From: Cryptosporangium japonicum
GTDB taxonomy: Bacteria; Actinomycetota; Actinomycetes; Mycobacteriales; Cryptosporangiaceae
Length of the DNA stretch: 64,000 nt
Direction: 5' to 3'
Assembly: GCF_039524755.1 (NCBI RefSeq)
Contig: NZ_BAAAGX010000014.1
Span: forward strand, 186,001-250,000
Positions 41,986-52,958 of this stretch are shown one piece after another. How positions within the stretch are numbered: the first letter of the stretch is position 1; every line of letters begins with the position of its first letter. Made by a program: the position numbers and the translations under genes. Below the pieces are notes generated by a model. It was not told the origin of the DNA. It made no database searches and worked only from the letters and a program-made list of their open reading frames with translations.

Positions 41986-42591
41986 TCACCCCGGCCGGTC
42001 GACGCGGTAACGCAGGTGGGTGACGCCGTCGGACTCGACCACCCGGGTGCACTCGAGCGCGGTGGGTCCCGGCCGCTCGCCGAAGAGTGCGACGCCGCCG
42101 CCGAGGAGCACCGGGACCAGGTTGAGGTTGAGCTCGTCGACCAGCCCGGCGGCGAGGCACTGCTGCGCGACGCTCGCGCTGGTGATGGAGATCGGACGGT
42201 CGCCGGCGACCCGGCGGGCCGCCTCGAGCGCGCGGTGGATTCCGCCGGTCACCGCGGTGCCGCCGGTGCCCGGCCCGACCCACCGCGGCGGCGGCTCGTG
42301 CGTGAGCACGAAGAACGGTGCACCGGTCGGGTGCTGCCCGCCCCAGCCCCTGGCGATGTCGAACGTGCGCCGGCCGGTGAGCACCGCGCCGCAGTCGAAC
42401 AGCTCGGCGACGACCGGCCGGCTGCGTGCCGGCGGTGCGAACCGCGGGTCGTCGCCGAGCGGCTCGCCGCCCGCCGTCCACCAGGTGAACAAGCGGCTGC
42501 CGCCGTCGCCCAGTGGGTTGTCCGGCCCGTCGTGCGGCCCGGCGACGTACCCGTCCAACGACACCGACAGCCCGATCGATACGAGAGTCAT
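41986..42591 (-). CDS. Dihydrofolate reductase/RibD C-terminal domain family protein
   Basis: 201 aa from MTLVSIGLSVSLDGYVAGPHDG, the typical opening of the RibD-C/DHFR-like family. GAVLTGRRTFDIARGWGG and ITSASVAQQCLAAGLVDELN give the NADPH-binding and central helices, and LVPVLLGGGVALFG the final conserved strand. Stand-alone members are reductases of unknown substrate. It lies 62 bp before the DnaN-like gene on the same strand and could share a transcript. Confidence 0.88.
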   Translation of the reverse strand: MTLVSIGLSVSLDGYVAGPHDGPDNPLGDGGSRLFTWWTAGGEPLGDDPRFAPPARSRPVVAELFDCGAVLTGRRTFDIARGWGGQHPTGAPFFVLTHEPPPRWVGPGTGGTAVTGGIHRALEAARRVAGDRPISITSASVAQQCLAAGLVDELNLNLVPVLLGGGVALFGERPGPTALECTRVVESDGVTHLRYRVDRPG

Positions 42592-42683
42592 ACGCCCATT
42601 CAACCAGATGGTTTAAAGACCTGCTGGGTGACGGGCCGGGGTCGGTACGGTCGGGTCCACAGTCGATCGGAGGGAGCAGCGAC

Positions 42684-43511
42684 GTGGCTGGACGGTTCGA
42701 GGGCAAGGTTCTGTTCGTCACCGGCGCGGCCCGCGGACAGGGCCGCAACCACGCGGTCCGCTTCGCCGCGGAAGGTGCCGACGTCATCGCGATCGACGCC
42801 TGCCGGGACATCGAGACCGTCGGCTATCCCGGGGCGACCCGCGCCGACCTCGACGACACCGTCCGTGCGGTGGAGGCGCACGACCGGCGGATCGTCGCGT
42901 CGGTGGTCGACGTCCGCGACCGGGCCGGTGTCGTCGCCGCGCTCGACGACGGCGTCGCCCAGCTCGGCCGGGTGGACGTCGTCAGCGCCAACGCCGGGAT
43001 CGCCGGCTTCGGGGCCGCGGCCGACCTCACCGAGGAAGCCTGGCGGACGATGATCGACATCAACCTGACCGGCCAGTTCTTCACCGCCCAGGCCGCGATC
43101 CCGCACCTGGTCCGCCAGGGCGACGGCGGCTCGATCGTGTTCACCAGCTCGATCGCCGGGCTCAAGGGCACCGGATTCCTCAGCCACTACTCGGCGGCCA
43201 AGCACGCGCTGGTGGGGCTCGCGCGCAGCCTCGCGCACGAGCTGGCGCCGCACCGCGTCCGGGTCAACACGATCCACCCGACGAACGTCGACACGCCGAT
43301 GATCCAGAACGACAACCTGAAGACGCTCTTCGGCGGCCCCGACCTCACCCGGGAGCAGTACGCCGCGGCGATGACACCGATGAACCTGCTGCCCACCGCG
43401 TGGGTGGACGTCGACGACGTGACCGAGGCGCTGCTCTACCTCGCCTCCGACGCCGGCCGTTACCTGACCGGCACCGCACTCCCGGTCGACGCCGGCCTGA
43501 TCGCGAAGTAA
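42684..43511 (+). CDS. Mycofactocin-coupled short-chain dehydrogenase
   Basis: 275 aa, GTG start with GGAGGGAG upstream. FVTGAARGQGRNHAVRFAAE is the nucleotide site; AIDACRDIETVGYPGATRAD marks the insertion characteristic of the mycofactocin-associated SDR subgroup; catalytic residues are in TSSIAGLKG and HYSAAKHALVG. Enzymes of this group hold NAD(H) tightly and pass electrons to the redox peptide mycofactocin. No mft biosynthesis genes are in the window, so they should occur elsewhere in the genome. Confidence 0.9.
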   Translation: MAGRFEGKVLFVTGAARGQGRNHAVRFAAEGADVIAIDACRDIETVGYPGATRADLDDTVRAVEAHDRRIVASVVDVRDRAGVVAALDDGVAQLGRVDVVSANAGIAGFGAAADLTEEAWRTMIDINLTGQFFTAQAAIPHLVRQGDGGSIVFTSSIAGLKGTGFLSHYSAAKHALVGLARSLAHELAPHRVRVNTIHPTNVDTPMIQNDNLKTLFGGPDLTREQYAAAMTPMNLLPTAWVDVDDVTEALLYLASDAGRYLTGTALPVDAGLIAK

Positions 43512-43519
43512 CCCGCCGG

Positions 43520-45520
<2,001 letters not shown>

Positions 45521-45758
45521 CCTGTGCCTTCCAACGTCGGAGTTTCCGCAGCCAACGCTACGGCTCGGTGCCGCGGGCTCGCGGCGGGGGCGTTGCCTTC
45601 GGGCGCGGCGGAGGCGGATCGTGCGGCTGCGCCGAGGCGCGGCTCGGAGCAGGGACCGTGCCGGTATCCGTGGGGTGTCCGAACTGGCCGTTCAGTAGAG
45701 TGCGGCCGTTTACGAGGCCCGGCGTCGGGCTGGGCCGTCGCTTTACGGGGATTCGATC

Positions 45759-46595
45759 ATGACTTATCCGCCCGATCCGTCCGCTTGGTCCGACCCGCCG
45801 CCACAGGGGCAGCCCGGTGCGCCGTGGCCTCCGCCCCCTCCGCAGCCTGATTCCCAGGACACACCGCCGGGCACGGAGCCTGGACGGCCAGAGCCACCGG
45901 GCCAGCCGGGGCCGCAGGGCTTACCGGGGTCGCAGGGGCAACCAGCGGCTCAGGGGCAGCCGGGAATGTCGGGGGTGCCGGGGCAGCCCGGACCGGCGGC
46001 GTGGGCGGGGCAGGAGCCCGGGGCGCAAGCGGGCGGGGGTCAGCCCGGTGGGCCGGATTGGGCGGGTCCGCCACCCGGGTCGGCGCAGCCCGTCGGAACC
46101 GGGAACGTGTTGCGGTACTGGCTCACCGGCCCCTTGCGCCCCACCGCTCCACGACCGGCGATCGTCACCGCCTTGGCCGGGTCCGTCGGCTTCGCGGCCC
46201 TGCTGTTCGGGCTGCTGGCTCTCGGCACCGTCGGCTGGTCGATCTACAAGATCGCGATCTTCTCGCTGGTCTGTGGTCTCCCGCTCACGCTCTTCCTCGT
46301 GTTCATCGCGACCCTCGCCGCCGCTACCGCGCGCGGCATGCTGCTGGGCGCCGGTGAAGCCTTCCAGCGCGGCGTCGCGCTCGGTCGCCTGGTGGCGTTC
46401 ATCCCGGGCCTGGTCGTCATCCGGGGCACGTTCCAAGCCTTCGACGAAGCCGACCCGGCCAAGATCATCACCGTGCTCCTCGCGCTGGTCATCGTCGTGA
46501 TCAGCGTCGGGCCGTCGATCGTGGCCAGGAAGAGTCCGCACTGCGAGGCGATCGAACACTACGTCCAGGAAACCGCCCGCCTGCGCGGCGACTGA
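45759..46595 (+). CDS. Membrane protein with proline/glycine-rich collagen-like N-terminus
   Basis: 278 aa. Residues 1-115 are low-complexity, with runs of Gly-X-Y such as GQPGPQGLPGSQGQPAAQGQ and GQPGMSGVPGQPG. Then come two main transmembrane segments (PAIVTALAGSVGFAALLFGL and IFSLVCGLPLTLFLVFIATL) and two more near 195-245. I do not recognise the membrane part. Many actinobacterial membrane proteins have Pro/Gly-rich cytoplasmic tails; the collagen-like regularity is stronger than usual. Confidence 0.75.
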   Translation: MTYPPDPSAWSDPPPQGQPGAPWPPPPPQPDSQDTPPGTEPGRPEPPGQPGPQGLPGSQGQPAAQGQPGMSGVPGQPGPAAWAGQEPGAQAGGGQPGGPDWAGPPPGSAQPVGTGNVLRYWLTGPLRPTAPRPAIVTALAGSVGFAALLFGLLALGTVGWSIYKIAIFSLVCGLPLTLFLVFIATLAAATARGMLLGAGEAFQRGVALGRLVAFIPGLVVIRGTFQAFDEADPAKIITVLLALVIVVISVGPSIVARKSPHCEAIEHYVQETARLRGD

Positions 46596-46896
46596 CCGCA
46601 CCACCGAACCACCCCACCCGGCCGCTCGGCCCGCCCACCCCTGCAGGCCGAGCAGTCCGGGCCCCCAACGGCCTGAGGCCGCGCCGAACGCCCCACCGGC
46701 CTGAAAGGCTGCGCCGAGCTTTCCAACAGCCTGGGCCTGCGCCGAGCGCCCCACTGGCCGGGGCTGCGCCGGAAGGCATAGCGGTTACGCGCCCGCTGCG
46801 ACGATTAATCCAGCGGCGAGTCGTCACCGCACGCCGAGGCGAAGGTCCACATCGTCGGCGCCGGCAGGCCCGCCGCGGCGAAACCAGAGCGTGCGG
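46596..46896. other. Intergenic region with degenerate direct repeats
   Basis: About 300 bp between convergent genes. The first part is C-rich. Between 46670 and 46776 a unit of about 27-31 bp with core GGCCTG-n-GGC-TGCGCCGA recurs four times with drift. No gene or hairpin with T-tract is evident. Confidence 0.6.
46670..46776. repeat. Four degenerate 27-31 bp direct repeats
   Basis: Units start at about 46670, 46697, 46728 and 46756; each has a GCCTG/GGCCG lead, a GCGCCG core and mostly a GCCCCAC-like end. They are imperfect and vary in length. Confidence 0.6.
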
Positions 46897-47559
46897 CTAC
46901 GCGTCGGGCAACGGCGTGTGGAAGTGGCGGAAACCCTCCCGCGAGCGGTGCAGACTCCACACGTGCTCGGCGATCGCCGGTCCGTTCGTCACCGGGTCGT
47001 CCTCCCGGATCGCCCTGGGCACGATCAGCTGCCCCACGTACACACCGTCCGGCCCCACCACCTCGTGCAGCATCCGCGCGTACGCGCTCTCCGCCGCGAA
47101 CGCCACCGAGGTACCGGCCACGGCCGGATTCGGGCGGGCCGCTGACCCGCCGTTCACCAGCACCACCGTGCCGCGGCCCAGGTCACGCATGCCGGGCAGC
47201 ACCTGCTGGACGGCCGCCACCGGGCCGTGCAGGGAGAACTCCACCGCGGCCGCGAGGTCGTCGTGGGTGGTCTCGAGCAGCGGGCGCAGGAACTCCCGGG
47301 CCGGGATCGGGCTGTACTGCAGCACCTCGATCGGCCCGAGCGCCGCGGCGGCGTCGGCGAGCGCGGACGCCAGCCGCGTCCGGTCCCGGACGTCGGCGGC
47401 GAAACCGCGGGCGGTGATCCCCTCGGCGGTGAGTTCCCCGGCCAGGTCACCGGCTCCGCTCCGGGACAGGAGCGCGACCGCGAACCCCTCCCGGCCGAAC
47501 CGCCGCGCGACCGCGGCCCCCACACCCGGACCTGCACCCATGATGGCAAGCGTCGTCAC
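46897..47559 (-). CDS. Atypical short-chain dehydrogenase-like protein without the catalytic YxxxK
   Basis: 220 aa. Nucleotide motif is IMGAGPGVGAAVARRFGREG, and the topology follows SDRs (VLVNGGSAARPNPA at the active-site strand), but the Tyr-x-x-x-Lys is absent: the corresponding helix reads FAAESAYARMLHEV. It is a paralogue of the gene at 63046, which has the same altered motifs. A binding, regulatory or altered catalytic role is likelier than a normal dehydrogenase. Confidence 0.82.
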   Translation of the reverse strand: MTTLAIMGAGPGVGAAVARRFGREGFAVALLSRSGAGDLAGELTAEGITARGFAADVRDRTRLASALADAAAALGPIEVLQYSPIPAREFLRPLLETTHDDLAAAVEFSLHGPVAAVQQVLPGMRDLGRGTVVLVNGGSAARPNPAVAGTSVAFAAESAYARMLHEVVGPDGVYVGQLIVPRAIREDDPVTNGPAIAEHVWSLHRSREGFRHFHTPLPDA

Positions 47560-47608
47560 GGCCCCACTCTAGGCCCGCGCCGCGGTGCATTGCCGTGCGC
47601 GGAGACGC

Positions 47609-48934
47609 TCAGGGAACGCGGAACGCCAGCATGGCGACGTCGTCGTGGTGGGCGTAGCCGCGGTGGTCGGTCAGCAGCGCCTCGAGCAACCGGTCGAGCG
47701 GCAGGTGACCCTGCGCGGCCACGAACTCACTCAGGTGCTCGATCCCCTCGTCCAGACCGGTGCCGGGGATCTCGACGAGACCGTCGGTGTAGAGCAGCAG
47801 CGTCGACCCGGCGGGGAGCGGTTCGGTGTGGGTGACGCGGCGGGCGTTGGGCCGCACGCCGAGCATCAGTCCGGTCGGGTGGAGCACCCGCGTGCTGCCG
47901 TCCGGGCCGCGCAGGATCGGCGGGGGATGACCGGCGGGCGACCAGCGCAGCACCCGCCCCTGCTCGGCGTCGGTCTCCACGGTGGCGACGAACGCGGTGG
48001 CCATCGTGCGGTCGCCGAGCGCGTCGTTGGCCGCGTCGAGGCGGCGCAGGGCGTCGGCGGGGCTGATGTCGGTGTCCAGCAGGTAGGCGCGCAGCATGTT
48101 GCGCAGCTGCCCCATGTTGGCGGCCGCGCCGATGTCGTGCCCGGTGACGTCGCCGATCACCAGCGCGAGCCGGCCGTCGGGCAGGCACACCGCGTCGTAC
48201 CAGTCACCACCGACCTGGTCGACGCGGTGCGCGGGCTGGTAGTGCGCGGCCAGCTGGAACGGCGCGGCCTCGGGGAGCACCGGGAGCATCGCGCGCTGGA
48301 GGGTCTCGGCGACCGTGATGCGGTCGTGGAGCCGGTTGGCCCGCTCCAGCGCCTGGGTGACGTACCCGGCCAGCGTGAGGATGACCGCGCGCTCGTCCTC
48401 GTCGAGACGCTGGGGGTGGGTCCAGGCGAAGCGCAGCGTGCCCAGCGGACCGTCGCCGCCCATCAGCGGCGCGCAGACGAGCGCGTGCCAGCCGATCGAG
48501 TCCAGGTCGCCGATCTGGTCGGGGAACGCGGCGCGGAACTCGTCGCGGCTCGCGAAGAACAGCGGGCGGCGCTCCCGGACGGCGCGTGCGGCGGACTGGT
48601 CGCTGTCGGCGGGGACCCGGGCCCACCGTTCGGCCGGACCGGGCGGCAGCGGCGCGGTGGTGACCAGGTCGAGGCGCCCGGCGACGCGGTCGAGCAGCAT
48701 GATGCCGACGTGTGCGGGCGCGAGGTCGCCGCTGACCAGGTCGGCGACCGCGCGGACGACGTCGTCGACGGTCATCGCTCCCTGCAGCGCCTCGCTGGCG
48801 CTGAGCAACACCCGGCTGATGCGCAGGGCTTCGTCGGCCACGCGGTGGGCCTCGGTGCGGGGTGCGCCGACGGCCGTGGCGCGGGGGAGGGAAGGATGCA
48901 CGGCGGTTCTTGGCGCTCCGGTCGGGGAGCGCAC
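47609..48934 (-). CDS. GAF-SpoIIE (PP2C-type) serine phosphatase
   Basis: 441 aa if the GTG at 48934 is used; the true start is uncertain. Residues about 35-195 form a GAF domain (ALQGAMTVDDVVRAVADLVS, WHALVCAPLMGGDGPLGTLR) and 210-441 a SpoIIE/RsbU phosphatase (LQRAMLP, VGGDWYDAVCLPDGRLALVI, GDVTGHD, LLLYTDGLVE, DDVAMLAFR), with the Asp residues that bind Mn/Mg. Such proteins dephosphorylate anti-anti-sigma factors to switch on alternative sigma factors. No sigma or anti-sigma gene lies next to it. Confidence 0.9.
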   Translation of the reverse strand: MRSPTGAPRTAVHPSLPRATAVGAPRTEAHRVADEALRISRVLLSASEALQGAMTVDDVVRAVADLVSGDLAPAHVGIMLLDRVAGRLDLVTTAPLPPGPAERWARVPADSDQSAARAVRERRPLFFASRDEFRAAFPDQIGDLDSIGWHALVCAPLMGGDGPLGTLRFAWTHPQRLDEDERAVILTLAGYVTQALERANRLHDRITVAETLQRAMLPVLPEAAPFQLAAHYQPAHRVDQVGGDWYDAVCLPDGRLALVIGDVTGHDIGAAANMGQLRNMLRAYLLDTDISPADALRRLDAANDALGDRTMATAFVATVETDAEQGRVLRWSPAGHPPPILRGPDGSTRVLHPTGLMLGVRPNARRVTHTEPLPAGSTLLLYTDGLVEIPGTGLDEGIEHLSEFVAAQGHLPLDRLLEALLTDHRGYAHHDDVAMLAFRVP

Positions 48935-49050
48935 GGCGACCGGCCGGACCCTCCAGATGGCCCGCCGTGGGGGCGGGGTCCTTGTTCGTTTTGGCGATCA
49001 CACGAAGCGCCGTTGCTTGACGCCGGCCCCGAGGGGCGCGGCCTTCGATT

Positions 49051-49746
49051 CTACCGAGCGGGGCGACGATTCGCCTCTCGGTCCACGCTCGGAGGTTCGG
49101 TGGTCACCGGGGCCAGCCACAGGCCCACCAGGGCGTCGGCCAGGGTGTTGGCGGCCTTGTTCCAGCTGACGTACGGCGTCTCGCGTCCCTCCGCGAGCAC
49201 GCGTTCGCAGTCGGCGAGCGTCGAGACGATCAGTTGGCGGGTCATGTAGTTGCGGGCGATCCGTACGTCGGCGGGCAGCGGCGGCAGGCACCGGTTGAGG
49301 CCCTCGAGGATGACGTCGAGCGTCGGATCGGTGAGCGCTTCCTCGACGACGATCTGGCGGAACTCGGGCTCGGCGTTCACCTGCGCCCCGAACCGCGCGT
49401 GCCAGGTGGGCGAGCCGAGCGACTCGAAATGCTCGACTACGGGCAGTACCCAGCAGGAGATCCAGTCCCGGGGGCGCGTCGACCCGGAGATCCGCTCCAC
49501 CAGCGCGCGCCGACGCTCGGCGATCGGTCCGCTGGAACGCCGCACGATCGCCCGCACCAGGTCGGTCTTGGTGCCGAAGTGGTACGCCACGGCCGCGTTG
49601 TTGCCCTGCCCCGCAGCCTCGCTGACCTGACGGTTGGACACGTTGTTCAGGCCGCGCTCGGCGAACAGCCGCTCGGCCGTGCTCAGGATCGCGTCGCGGG
49701 TCGCCTCCGAGCGGTGACCCTTCGTCTGCTGCTGGTTGTGACTCAT
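49051..49746 (-). CDS. TetR-family transcriptional regulator
   Basis: 231 aa from MSHNQQQTKGHRSEATRDAI. HTH is NNVSNRQVSEAAGQGNNAAV then AYHFGTKTDLVRAIV, of the kind found in regulators of drug exporters. It is divergent from an MFS exporter, a classical repressor/pump pair. The 99-bp interval between them is AT-richer than its surroundings and holds an inverted repeat. Confidence 0.92.
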   Translation of the reverse strand: MSHNQQQTKGHRSEATRDAILSTAERLFAERGLNNVSNRQVSEAAGQGNNAAVAYHFGTKTDLVRAIVRRSSGPIAERRRALVERISGSTRPRDWISCWVLPVVEHFESLGSPTWHARFGAQVNAEPEFRQIVVEEALTDPTLDVILEGLNRCLPPLPADVRIARNYMTRQLIVSTLADCERVLAEGRETPYVSWNKAANTLADALVGLWLAPVTTEPPSVDREANRRPAR

Positions 49747-49762
49747 GGCACCCGTTCGCCGA

Positions 49763-49807
49763 CTTGACTCTTGCATTACACAACCGATTCCATGGAGTGA
49801 AGTCAAG
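49763..49807. promoter_or_regulatory. Inverted repeat in the TetR/MFS divergent promoter
   Basis: CTTGACT (49763-49769) and AGTCAAG (49801-49807) are perfect 7-bp arms 31 bp apart in the divergent interval. TTGACT also resembles a -35 hexamer, so the sites could be promoter elements, operator half-sites or both. Confidence 0.45.
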
Positions 49808-49845
49808 CAACTGATTTAACTTTTTACCGAGTCGAAAGTTCTCCC

Positions 49846-51306
49846 GTGACCACGACAGCGCCCGCCCCGCGGACGAACCTGATCGTCGCCGTCCTCGCAC
49901 TGGGCGGTATCGCGGTGTCTCTCATGCAGACACTGATCATTCCGCTCATCCCGGAGCTCCCGACGCTGCTGCACGCGGCGCCGAGCGACGCGGCCTGGGC
50001 GATCACCGCGACGTTGCTCGCCGCCGCGGTCGCCACGCCGGTCGTCGGCCGCCTCGGCGACATGTTCGGCAAGCGGCACCTGCTCCTGTTCAGCCTGGGC
50101 ATGATGGTGGCCGGCTCGGTCGTCGGCGCGCTGAGCGACAGCCTGACGCCGATGATCGTCGGTCGCCTCCTGCAGGGCGCGGCCGCGGGCGTGATCCCGC
50201 TCGGCATCAGCCTGATGCGTGACGCCGTGCCGCCGGAGAAGCTCGGCTCGGCGACCGCGCTGATGAGCGCGTCGCTCGGCATCGGCGGTGCGCTCGGCCT
50301 GCCGACGGCGGCGCTGATCGCCGACCACTTCAACTGGCACGTGCTGTTCTGGGTGTCCGCGGGGCTCGGCGCGGTCGTGGCCGCGCTGGTCGTGGCGATC
50401 GTGCCGCACTCCACCGTGCGCACCGGCGGCCGGTTCGACGTCCCCGGCGCGCTCGGGTTGTCGGCCGCGCTGGTCTCGCTGCTGCTGGCGATCTCGAAGG
50501 GCGGCGACTGGGGCTGGACCAGCGGCCTGACCCTGGGTCTCTTCGCCGCCGCGGTCGTCGTGCTGGCCGCGTGGGGCTGGTGGGAGCTGCGGACCCGGGA
50601 ACCCCTGGTGGACCTGCGGGTCACCGCGCAGCCGCGGCTGCTGCTGACCAACGCGTCGTCGATCGCGATCGGCTTCGCGATGTTCTCGATGTCGCTGGTG
50701 ATCCCGACGCTGCTGCAGCTCCCGGTCGTCACCGGGTACGGCCTGGGGCAGAGCATGCTGGCGGCCGGCCTGGTCATGGCCCCGTCGGGCCTGGTCATGC
50801 TGGTGGCCGCACCGCTGGCGGCGATGATCGCCCGCGCCCGGGGCTTCAAGCTGACGCTGATCATCGGCGCGCTGATCGTCGGGCTCGGCTACGCGTTCGG
50901 CGCCGTGTTCATGGACGAGATCTGGCAGCTGGTCGTGTCGACCTGCATCATCGGCGCCGGCATCGGCTTCGCCTACGGTTCGATGCCCGCGCTGGTGATG
51001 GCGTCGGTGCCGGTGACCGAGACGGCCGCCGCGAACAGCCTGAACACGCTGATGCGGTCGCTGGGCACGTCGGTGGCGAGCGCGGTCGGCGGCGCGATCC
51101 TCGCGAACATGACGGTCGCGCTCGGCCCGGTGACGGTGCCGTCCCAGGACGGGTTCCGCGTCGTGCTCTGGATCGCGGTGGGTGCGGCGGTGGCCGCCGC
51201 GGCGATCGCGGTCTTCATCCCCCCGGTCAAGGCCGCAGTGACCAGCGGGCCCGGCGCCGCGCCGGCCCGCGAGGACGAACTGGTGGGGGAGCCCGCCGCG
51301 CACTGA
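49846..51306 (+). CDS. MFS exporter (EmrB/QacA, DHA2-like, 14 TMS)
   Basis: 486 aa with a GTG start and no clear ribosome binding site. VVGRLGDMFGKRHLLLFSLG is MFS motif A, VGRLLQGAAAGVIPLGISLM motif B, and LGIGGALGLPTAALIADHFN the motif C typical of antiporters. About 14 hydrophobic segments place it in the DHA2 drug:H+ group. It is probably repressed by the divergent TetR protein and induced by its substrates. Confidence 0.93.
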   Translation: MTTTAPAPRTNLIVAVLALGGIAVSLMQTLIIPLIPELPTLLHAAPSDAAWAITATLLAAAVATPVVGRLGDMFGKRHLLLFSLGMMVAGSVVGALSDSLTPMIVGRLLQGAAAGVIPLGISLMRDAVPPEKLGSATALMSASLGIGGALGLPTAALIADHFNWHVLFWVSAGLGAVVAALVVAIVPHSTVRTGGRFDVPGALGLSAALVSLLLAISKGGDWGWTSGLTLGLFAAAVVVLAAWGWWELRTREPLVDLRVTAQPRLLLTNASSIAIGFAMFSMSLVIPTLLQLPVVTGYGLGQSMLAAGLVMAPSGLVMLVAAPLAAMIARARGFKLTLIIGALIVGLGYAFGAVFMDEIWQLVVSTCIIGAGIGFAYGSMPALVMASVPVTETAAANSLNTLMRSLGTSVASAVGGAILANMTVALGPVTVPSQDGFRVVLWIAVGAAVAAAAIAVFIPPVKAAVTSGPGAAPAREDELVGEPAAH

Positions 51307-51427
51307 GCCGGTTGCCGGCAGCTGGGGCCGGGTGGACCGCGAGGTCCGCCCGGCTTTCGTTTGAACGATTCCAGAAATGGCCACCCGAGGGGAGTAAGCC
51401 TCACCGACGTCAGGAGGTAGGCACGGC

Positions 51428-52951
51428 ATGACTGCTCCCCAGCGCCCAGCGACCACGACCGACGCGGGTAATCCCGTCGCCAGCGACGAGTACTCGCTGT
51501 CCGTCGGGCCCGACGGTCCGCTGCTGCTCCAGGACCACTACCTGATCGAGCAGATGGCGAACTTCAACCGGGAACGCATCCCGGAGCGCCAGCCCCACGC
51601 GAAGGGCGGCGGCGCGTTCGGCACGTTCGAAGTCACGCAGGACGTCACCGCGTACACGCGCGCGGCGGTGTTCGCTCCCGGCGCGCAGACCGACGTGGTG
51701 ATCCGGTTCTCGACGGTCGCGGGGGAGCGGGGCAGCCCCGACACCTGGCGCGACCCGCGCGGGTTCGCGGTGAAGTTCTACACGTCCGAGGGCAACCTCG
51801 ACATCGTCGGCAACAACACGCCGGTGTTCTTCCTGCGCGACCCGATGAAGTTCCAGCACTTCATCCGCTCGCAGAAGCGCCGCGCCGACAACAACCTGCG
51901 CGACCACGACATGCAGTGGGACTTCTGGACGCTGGTGCCGGAGTCCGCGCACCAGGTCACCTGGCTGATGGGCGACCGCGGCATCCCGCGTACCTGGCGC
52001 CACATGAACGGCTACTCGAGCCACACCTACTCGTGGATCAACGCCCAGGGCGAGAAGTTCTGGGTGAAGTACCACTTCAAGACCGACCAGGGCGTCGAGA
52101 CGTTCACCCAGGACGAGGCCGACCAGATGGCGGCCATCGACACCGACTACCACCAGCGTGATCTGTTCGAGCACATCCGGGACGGCGAGTTCCCGAGCTG
52201 GACGCTGAAGATGCAGATCATGCCGTTCGAGGACGCGAAGACCTACCGCTTCAACCCGTTCGACCTCACCAAGGTCTGGCCGCACGGCGACTACCCGCTG
52301 CACGAGGTCGGGCGTCTCACCCTCAACCGCAACGTGAGCGATTACCACGCCGAGATGGAGCAGGCCGCATTCGAGCCGAACAACATCGTGGCCGGTACCG
52401 GCCTGTCGCCGGACAAGATGCTGCTCGCCCGGGGGTTCAGCTACTCCGACGCCCACCGCGCGCGGCTCGGCGTCAACTACAAGCAGATCCCGGTCAACTC
52501 GCCGCGGGTGGAGGTGCACAGCTACTCCAAGGACGGCGCGATGCGGATCCGCAACGTGAGCGACCCGGTGTACGCACCGAATTCCTACGGCGGCCCGAAG
52601 GCCGATCCGCGGCTGACCGACGACGGCGGCACCTGGTACTCCGACGGCGAGATGGTACGCACCGCGTACACGCTCCGGCCCGAGGACGACGACTGGGGCC
52701 AGGCCGGCACGCTAGTGCGCGAGGTGCTGAACGACGACGAGCGCGACCGGCTCGTCGACAACATCGTCGGGCACCTGCTCAACGGCGTCAGCGAGCCGAT
52801 TCTGGCGCGCGCGTTCGAGTACTGGCACAACGTCGACAAGAGTCTGGGTGACCGGGTCGAGGCCGGGGTCAGGGCCAAGCAGTCCGAGACCGACCCGAAG
52901 GCCGCCGATCAGGCCAACCCGGCGCGTTCGAGCGCACAAGCCAAAGCCTGA
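51428..52951 (+). CDS. katA: Monofunctional haem catalase
   Basis: 507 aa, AGGAGG ten bases before the ATG. The catalytic His57 is in HAKGGGAFG, the active-site Asn in DIVGNNTPVFFLRDP, the signature in RFSTVAGERGSPDTWRDPRG and the proximal haem Tyr in RGFSYSDAHRARLG. Length is that of a small-subunit clade 3 catalase. It removes hydrogen peroxide. A convergent MarR gene follows. Confidence 0.96.
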   Translation: MTAPQRPATTTDAGNPVASDEYSLSVGPDGPLLLQDHYLIEQMANFNRERIPERQPHAKGGGAFGTFEVTQDVTAYTRAAVFAPGAQTDVVIRFSTVAGERGSPDTWRDPRGFAVKFYTSEGNLDIVGNNTPVFFLRDPMKFQHFIRSQKRRADNNLRDHDMQWDFWTLVPESAHQVTWLMGDRGIPRTWRHMNGYSSHTYSWINAQGEKFWVKYHFKTDQGVETFTQDEADQMAAIDTDYHQRDLFEHIRDGEFPSWTLKMQIMPFEDAKTYRFNPFDLTKVWPHGDYPLHEVGRLTLNRNVSDYHAEMEQAAFEPNNIVAGTGLSPDKMLLARGFSYSDAHRARLGVNYKQIPVNSPRVEVHSYSKDGAMRIRNVSDPVYAPNSYGGPKADPRLTDDGGTWYSDGEMVRTAYTLRPEDDDWGQAGTLVREVLNDDERDRLVDNIVGHLLNGVSEPILARAFEYWHNVDKSLGDRVEAGVRAKQSETDPKAADQANPARSSAQAKA

Positions 52952-52958
52952 CCGCCGC

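Noticed and set aside
42684..43511. A mycofactocin biosynthesis cluster around the mycofactocin-type SDR
   Set aside because: No mftA-F-like genes are found on either side; only the SDR subgroup points to mycofactocin.
49816..51456. A 546-codon open frame antisense to the MFS exporter
   Set aside because: Composition is low-complexity Arg/Gln/His/Asp; the plus strand encodes a complete 14-helix exporter.
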